DNA of 7,576 nucleotides from the NCBI GenBank assembly GCA_902795785.1, contig CADBMK010000080.1:1-7576 (forward strand), read 5' to 3'. Source of the stretch: an uncultured Bacteroidia bacterium (GTDB lineage: Bacteria; Bacteroidota; Bacteroidia; Bacteroidales; UBA932). Under the pieces are notes generated by a model that saw only the letters and a list, made by a program, of their open reading frames with translations, ran no database searches and was not told where the DNA came from. Position numbers and translations under genes: made by a program. Positions 5,648 through 7,576 of the stretch are shown one piece after another (positions within the stretch are counted from its first letter, which is position 1; every line of letters starts with the position of its first letter).

Positions 5648-7013
5648 AGCTGGCAAAGTATCCAGGGAAGAGCACGTTGGTCATCAGGTAACCGATAATC
5701 GTGGACACAATAACGCAGATGAGACCGGGCATCATAAAGCTGTGATTCAGAAGGTATTTTCCAATTACCGTGGTACCGCTTCGGTCGAAGTTTACCGTGG
5801 CGATGTCGGAAGGATAATTCGGGATAAAGAAATAGCCGTACACGCTCGGAAGAACGCCAAGAAGCACAGGACCGGCAATGCCAAGTTCATATGCCAGAGG
5901 CAACATGGCCACAACCACTGCACCCTGGGAATTAATCAGCACTGATACAAGGAAGAACACCAGGGCTATGCTCCAAGGATAGTTCGTCACCAGATCTGCC
6001 AGCATCTCTTTCATCTGGTCCATATAGTTTCCGAAATAGGTATCTGCCAGCCAGGCGATACCGTAGATAGCCACCACAGCCACCATTCCGCTCTGCCAGA
6101 CGGCACCGGCCACAGCCTTCTTAGGAGAAGCCTTGCAGAAGACAATATTGATTGCGGACGCAGTCAACATGATAATCTGGATACAGATATTCATCTTTGG
6201 CAGATTGGCGGCCCCAGCCAGCGTGCCACCGTCAGAGACGTGGATCATCTGGCAGAAAGCAAAGAACACAATGACCATCAGGGCTCCCAGAAACACGAAT
6301 ACCGAAGCCTTGGCTTCCCTGGAAATCACCTTGTCCAGCGTAGTTGCCGAAGAGCCGTACATATAGTCGAACATCTCGGGGTCGCTCTTGCGTCTGAGAA
6401 AATCAGGATCCTTGTCAAGGTCCTTACCACGCCTGTAGGATGCCGCAGAAGCGCACATCAAGCCGATAAGACATGCCGGAATGGTGACCATAAGCACCTG
6501 AGGGATACTCACCATGAACCCGTTGGCGTTGGAAATGGTTACAAACGCAACCACGGCCGCCGCAATAGGGCTGCAGGTGATACCCACCTGGCTGGCCACA
6601 GACGCCACCGCACACGGACGTTCCGGACGAATGTTCTTCTTTAGCGCAATGTCACAGATAATTGGCATAATGGGGTAAACCACATGGCCGGTACCCACCA
6701 GCACGGTGAGGGTGAAGGTAACCAGAGGACCCAGGATGGTAATGTGATTCGGGTGTTTCCGGAGCATCTTCTCGGCAAGTTGTATCATCCAGTCCATACC
6801 TCCGGACGCCTGAAGCGTACCTGCGCACGTAACCGCAGCAATGATAATATAGATTACATCCGTTGGAGGAGTGCCGGGCTTGAGGCCGAAGCCGAATACA
6901 AGAATTGCGAGGCCGATTCCACTTATGGCGCCTAGCGCCAGGGACCCGTATCTTGAACCCACATACAACGCTGCCAGGACAATGAGCAGCTCAATAATCA
7001 TGGTTAGTGTCAT
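5634..7013 (-). CDS. dcuB: anaerobic C4-dicarboxylate transporter DcuB
   Basis: This 459-residue polytopic inner-membrane protein of the Dcu family exchanges or takes up fumarate, malate, aspartate and succinate during anaerobic growth, typically fumarate in and succinate out. It is collinear with E. coli DcuB (about 446 residues). Diagnostic blocks include ATLQASGG-like TLQASGG (66-72), a GTGHVVYPIMPII stretch (107-119), NIRPERP (127-133), SQVGITCSPIAAAVV (141-155), RGKDLDKD (195-202), the YGIAWLAD region (317-324) and NYPSDIATVNFDRSGTT (399-415). The start at 7013 matches the family N-terminus; an in-frame stop lies 15 bp upstream, and the next ATG is four codons in. The role fits an anaerobe that uses fumarate reductase. 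It appears monocistronic. It converges with the sigma operon, with 14 bp of overlap and no terminator seen between them. Confidence 0.96.
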   Translation of the reverse strand: MTLTMIIELLIVLAALYVGSRYGSLALGAISGIGLAILVFGFGLKPGTPPTDVIYIIIAAVTCAGTLQASGGMDWMIQLAEKMLRKHPNHITILGPLVTFTLTVLVGTGHVVYPIMPIICDIALKKNIRPERPCAVASVASQVGITCSPIAAAVVAFVTISNANGFMVSIPQVLMVTIPACLIGLMCASAASYRRGKDLDKDPDFLRRKSDPEMFDYMYGSSATTLDKVISREAKASVFVFLGALMVIVFFAFCQMIHVSDGGTLAGAANLPKMNICIQIIMLTASAINIVFCKASPKKAVAGAVWQSGMVAVVAIYGIAWLADTYFGNYMDQMKEMLADLVTNYPWSIALVFFLVSVLINSQGAVVVAMLPLAYELGIAGPVLLGVLPSVYGYFFIPNYPSDIATVNFDRSGTTVIGKYLLNHSFMMPGLICVIVSTIIGYLMTNVLFPGYFASFIQG

Positions 7014-7042
7014 CTCAAAATGTGTTTAGTCTCCTCTAATAT

Positions 7043-7063
7043 AGGAATTGTTCCTCAAATATT
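7043..7063 (-). promoter_or_regulatory. candidate dcuB promoter region with small palindrome
   Basis: On the minus strand, AATATTTG (7056-7063) matches the Bacteroidetes -7 consensus TAnnTTTG except at the first base and would give a leader of roughly 35 nt to the dcuB ATG. Immediately downstream is the palindrome AGGAA-TTG-TTCCT (7043-7055), in the position of an operator over the start site. No clear TTG -33 box is seen. The whole call is tentative. Confidence 0.3.
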
Positions 7064-7074
7064 CATACCCTACC

Positions 7075-7105
7075 GTACACCAGAAGGCCCTAAAATGTAC
7101 GGGAG
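7075..7105. repeat. 31-bp direct repeat, copy 1
   Basis: The unit starts GTACACCAGAAGGCCC and ends TGTACGGGAG. It differs from copy 2 at a single base (A versus G at the tenth position). Internally, CCGTACA (from 7073) and TGTACGG form 7-bp inverted arms around a 16-nt centre. It lies about 60 bp upstream of the dcuB start. Confidence 0.85.
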
Positions 7106-7123
7106 AGGGTTCCGCCTCGTTTG

Positions 7124-7154
7124 GTACACCAGGAGGCCCTAAAATGTACGGGAG
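7124..7154. repeat. 31-bp direct repeat, copy 2
   Basis: This matches copy 1 at 30 of 31 positions, offset by 49 bp and separated by an unrelated 18-bp stretch. Here the flanking bases do not extend the inverted arms beyond GTACA/TGTAC. It may be a regulator site upstream of dcuB or a dispersed intergenic repeat; nothing in the window decides this. Confidence 0.85.
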
Positions 7155-7186
7155 GAAGGGCGGAGGGCGGGCGACTCCGGGCCCAT

Positions 7187-7211
7187 AGCCGCCCGCGGCT
7201 TTGTGAGTGGG
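7187..7211. repeat. GC hairpin repeat, copy 1
   Basis: AGCCGC-CC-GCGGCT (7187-7200) is a perfect inverted repeat, followed by TTGTGAGTGGG. The same module recurs at 7386-7410 with most bases conserved. Confidence 0.6.
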
Positions 7212-7385
7212 GGGACCACAAGCGGAGCGCAGTGGTGGGACGAGCGGAGCGAGGGCTTAGGAGGCGAGTCTAGAGGTGCATGGCAAGAATATCCCCCCTC
7301 TGCAGGCGAAGTCATTCTCAAGAAGAGGCCTCCCAAATGGATTGAAAGGATAGTATCAAGAATGATGTTTTGAAATACAGCATCT

Positions 7386-7410
7386 GGCCGCCCGTGGCCT
7401 CGTGAGAGGG
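7386..7410. repeat. GC hairpin repeat, copy 2
   Basis: GGCCGC-CC-GTGGCC (7386-7399) followed by TCGTGAGAGGG matches copy 1 except at five or six positions. The outer pair changes from A-T to G-C on both arms, and one inner pair changes from G-C to G-T, so stem pairing is retained. Confidence 0.6.
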
Positions 7411-7453
7411 AAGGAGAGGGAAAAAATCATGGTTAGTTCAATTAAAGAACAAA

Positions 7454-7487
7454 CAAAAAAAGCCGCAAATCAAATGATTTGCAGCTT
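7454..7487 (-). terminator. rho-independent terminator after tRNA-Ser
   Basis: The arms AAGCCGCAAATCA (7460-7472) and TGATTTGCAGCTT (7475-7487) pair over 13 positions with one G-U wobble and a tiny loop. On the minus strand the stem runs into seven T (complement of the A run 7455-7461). It lies a few bases past the tRNA 3' end. Confidence 0.92.
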
Positions 7488-7492
7488 TTCTG

Positions 7493-7576
7493 CGGAGAGT
7501 GAGGGATTCGAACCCCCGAACCCGTTAAGGTCAACAGTTTTCAAGACTGCCGCCATCAACCACTCGGCCAACTCTC
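7493..7576 (-). tRNA. tRNA-Ser(TGA), missing only its first base at the window edge
   Basis: On the minus strand the sequence begins GAGAGTTGGCCGAGTGG, one base short of a 5' GGAGAGT that pairs with ACTCTCC at the 3' end (7494-7500); base 7493 is the discriminator G. The anticodon stem GCAGT/ACTGT encloses the loop CTTGAAA with anticodon TGA (7541-7543), which reads UCA and related serine codons. A long variable arm precedes the T arm GGGGG-TTCGAAT-CCCTC, as expected for a class II serine tRNA. CCA is not encoded (GCA follows), so it is added enzymatically. A terminator follows directly. Confidence 0.96.

Larger units (their letters stand above)
7014..7459. other. 446-bp gene-free region between dcuB and tRNA-Ser, with repeats
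   Basis: No convincing protein gene lies here. The part next to dcuB (7014-7070) is AT-rich and probably carries its promoter. From 7075 to about 7270 the sequence is G-rich on the plus strand and holds a 31-bp direct repeat pair, a hairpin-forming GC element, and two copies of AGCGGAGCG (7221-7229 and 7243-7251). A second copy of the hairpin element lies at 7386-7410. A 65-codon open frame on the minus strand (7139-7336) is low-complexity, with no family resemblance, and is judged spurious. Confidence 0.6.

Noticed and set aside
6240..6644. 134-codon plus-strand open frame inside dcuB
   Set aside because: It is a shadow of dcuB; composition is rich in His and Arg and no protein features are seen.
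7075..7154. Two 31-bp repeats with an 18-bp gap as a minimal CRISPR array
   Set aside because: Only two units, a gap too short for a spacer, and no cas genes nearby.
7139..7336. 65-codon minus-strand open frame as a gene
   Set aside because: It is Pro/Ser-rich, lies in a G-rich repeat region, overlaps a repeat copy and a hairpin, and has no signal, domain or supporting start context.
6996..7437. 13-bp exact repeat AATCATGGTTAGT at 6996-7008 (dcuB start) and 7425-7437
   Set aside because: A single 13-mer match is expected about this often by chance in 7.5 kb, and no further similarity flanks it.
7493..7576. tRNA-Ser 3' end as an integration site of a mobile element
   Set aside because: No integrase and no second copy of the tRNA 3' sequence is found in the window.

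Overview
The window looks like a chromosomal segment of a Bacteroidales bacterium of middling GC content. The evidence is the set of families present: a NigD-like lipoprotein, a thioredoxin lipoprotein with a DUF4369-type N-terminal half, a DUF4840-like lipoprotein, a TonB-dependent receptor, and an ECF sigma factor followed by an inner-membrane/beta-barrel hybrid. Genus cannot be fixed from this sequence.

Layout. Positions 1-1137 (minus) hold the N-terminal 379 codons of a TonB-dependent outer-membrane receptor that runs off the left edge. A strong minus-strand terminator (1179-1217) separates it from a thioredoxin-fold lipoprotein gene (1264-2307, minus). Another terminator (2361-2389) separates that from a small DUF4840-like lipoprotein gene (2417-3028, minus). 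A 167-bp divergent intergenic region contains a nearly symmetric inverted-repeat structure (3087-3154). To its right lies a tightly coupled plus-strand operon: NigD-like lipoprotein (3196-3900), ECF sigma factor (3900-4472) and a 392-residue protein with a short cytoplasmic N-terminus, one transmembrane helix, a disordered hexapeptide-repeat linker and a C-terminal outer-membrane beta-barrel (4469-5647). The operon's 3' end overlaps, tail to tail, the end of dcuB (5634-7013, minus), an anaerobic C4-dicarboxylate transporter. From 7014 to 7459 there is no convincing gene, but there are two unrelated repeat pairs. The right edge carries a minus-strand tRNA-Ser(TGA), lacking only its first base, followed by its terminator.

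How it works together. The central operon is the most interesting part. Its architecture matches what I recall as dual membrane-spanning anti-sigma factors (Dma), paired with ECF sigma factors (Das) and a NigD-like protein, reported in Bacteroides thetaiotaomicron as controlling outer-membrane vesicle production. The inferred model is that the cytoplasmic N-terminus holds the sigma factor while the barrel sits in the outer membrane, so that outer-membrane state is transmitted straight to transcription. The symmetric promoter region suggests the divergent DUF4840-like lipoprotein may belong to the same regulon. The TonB receptor, thioredoxin lipoprotein and DcuB look like ordinary envelope and anaerobic-metabolism functions.
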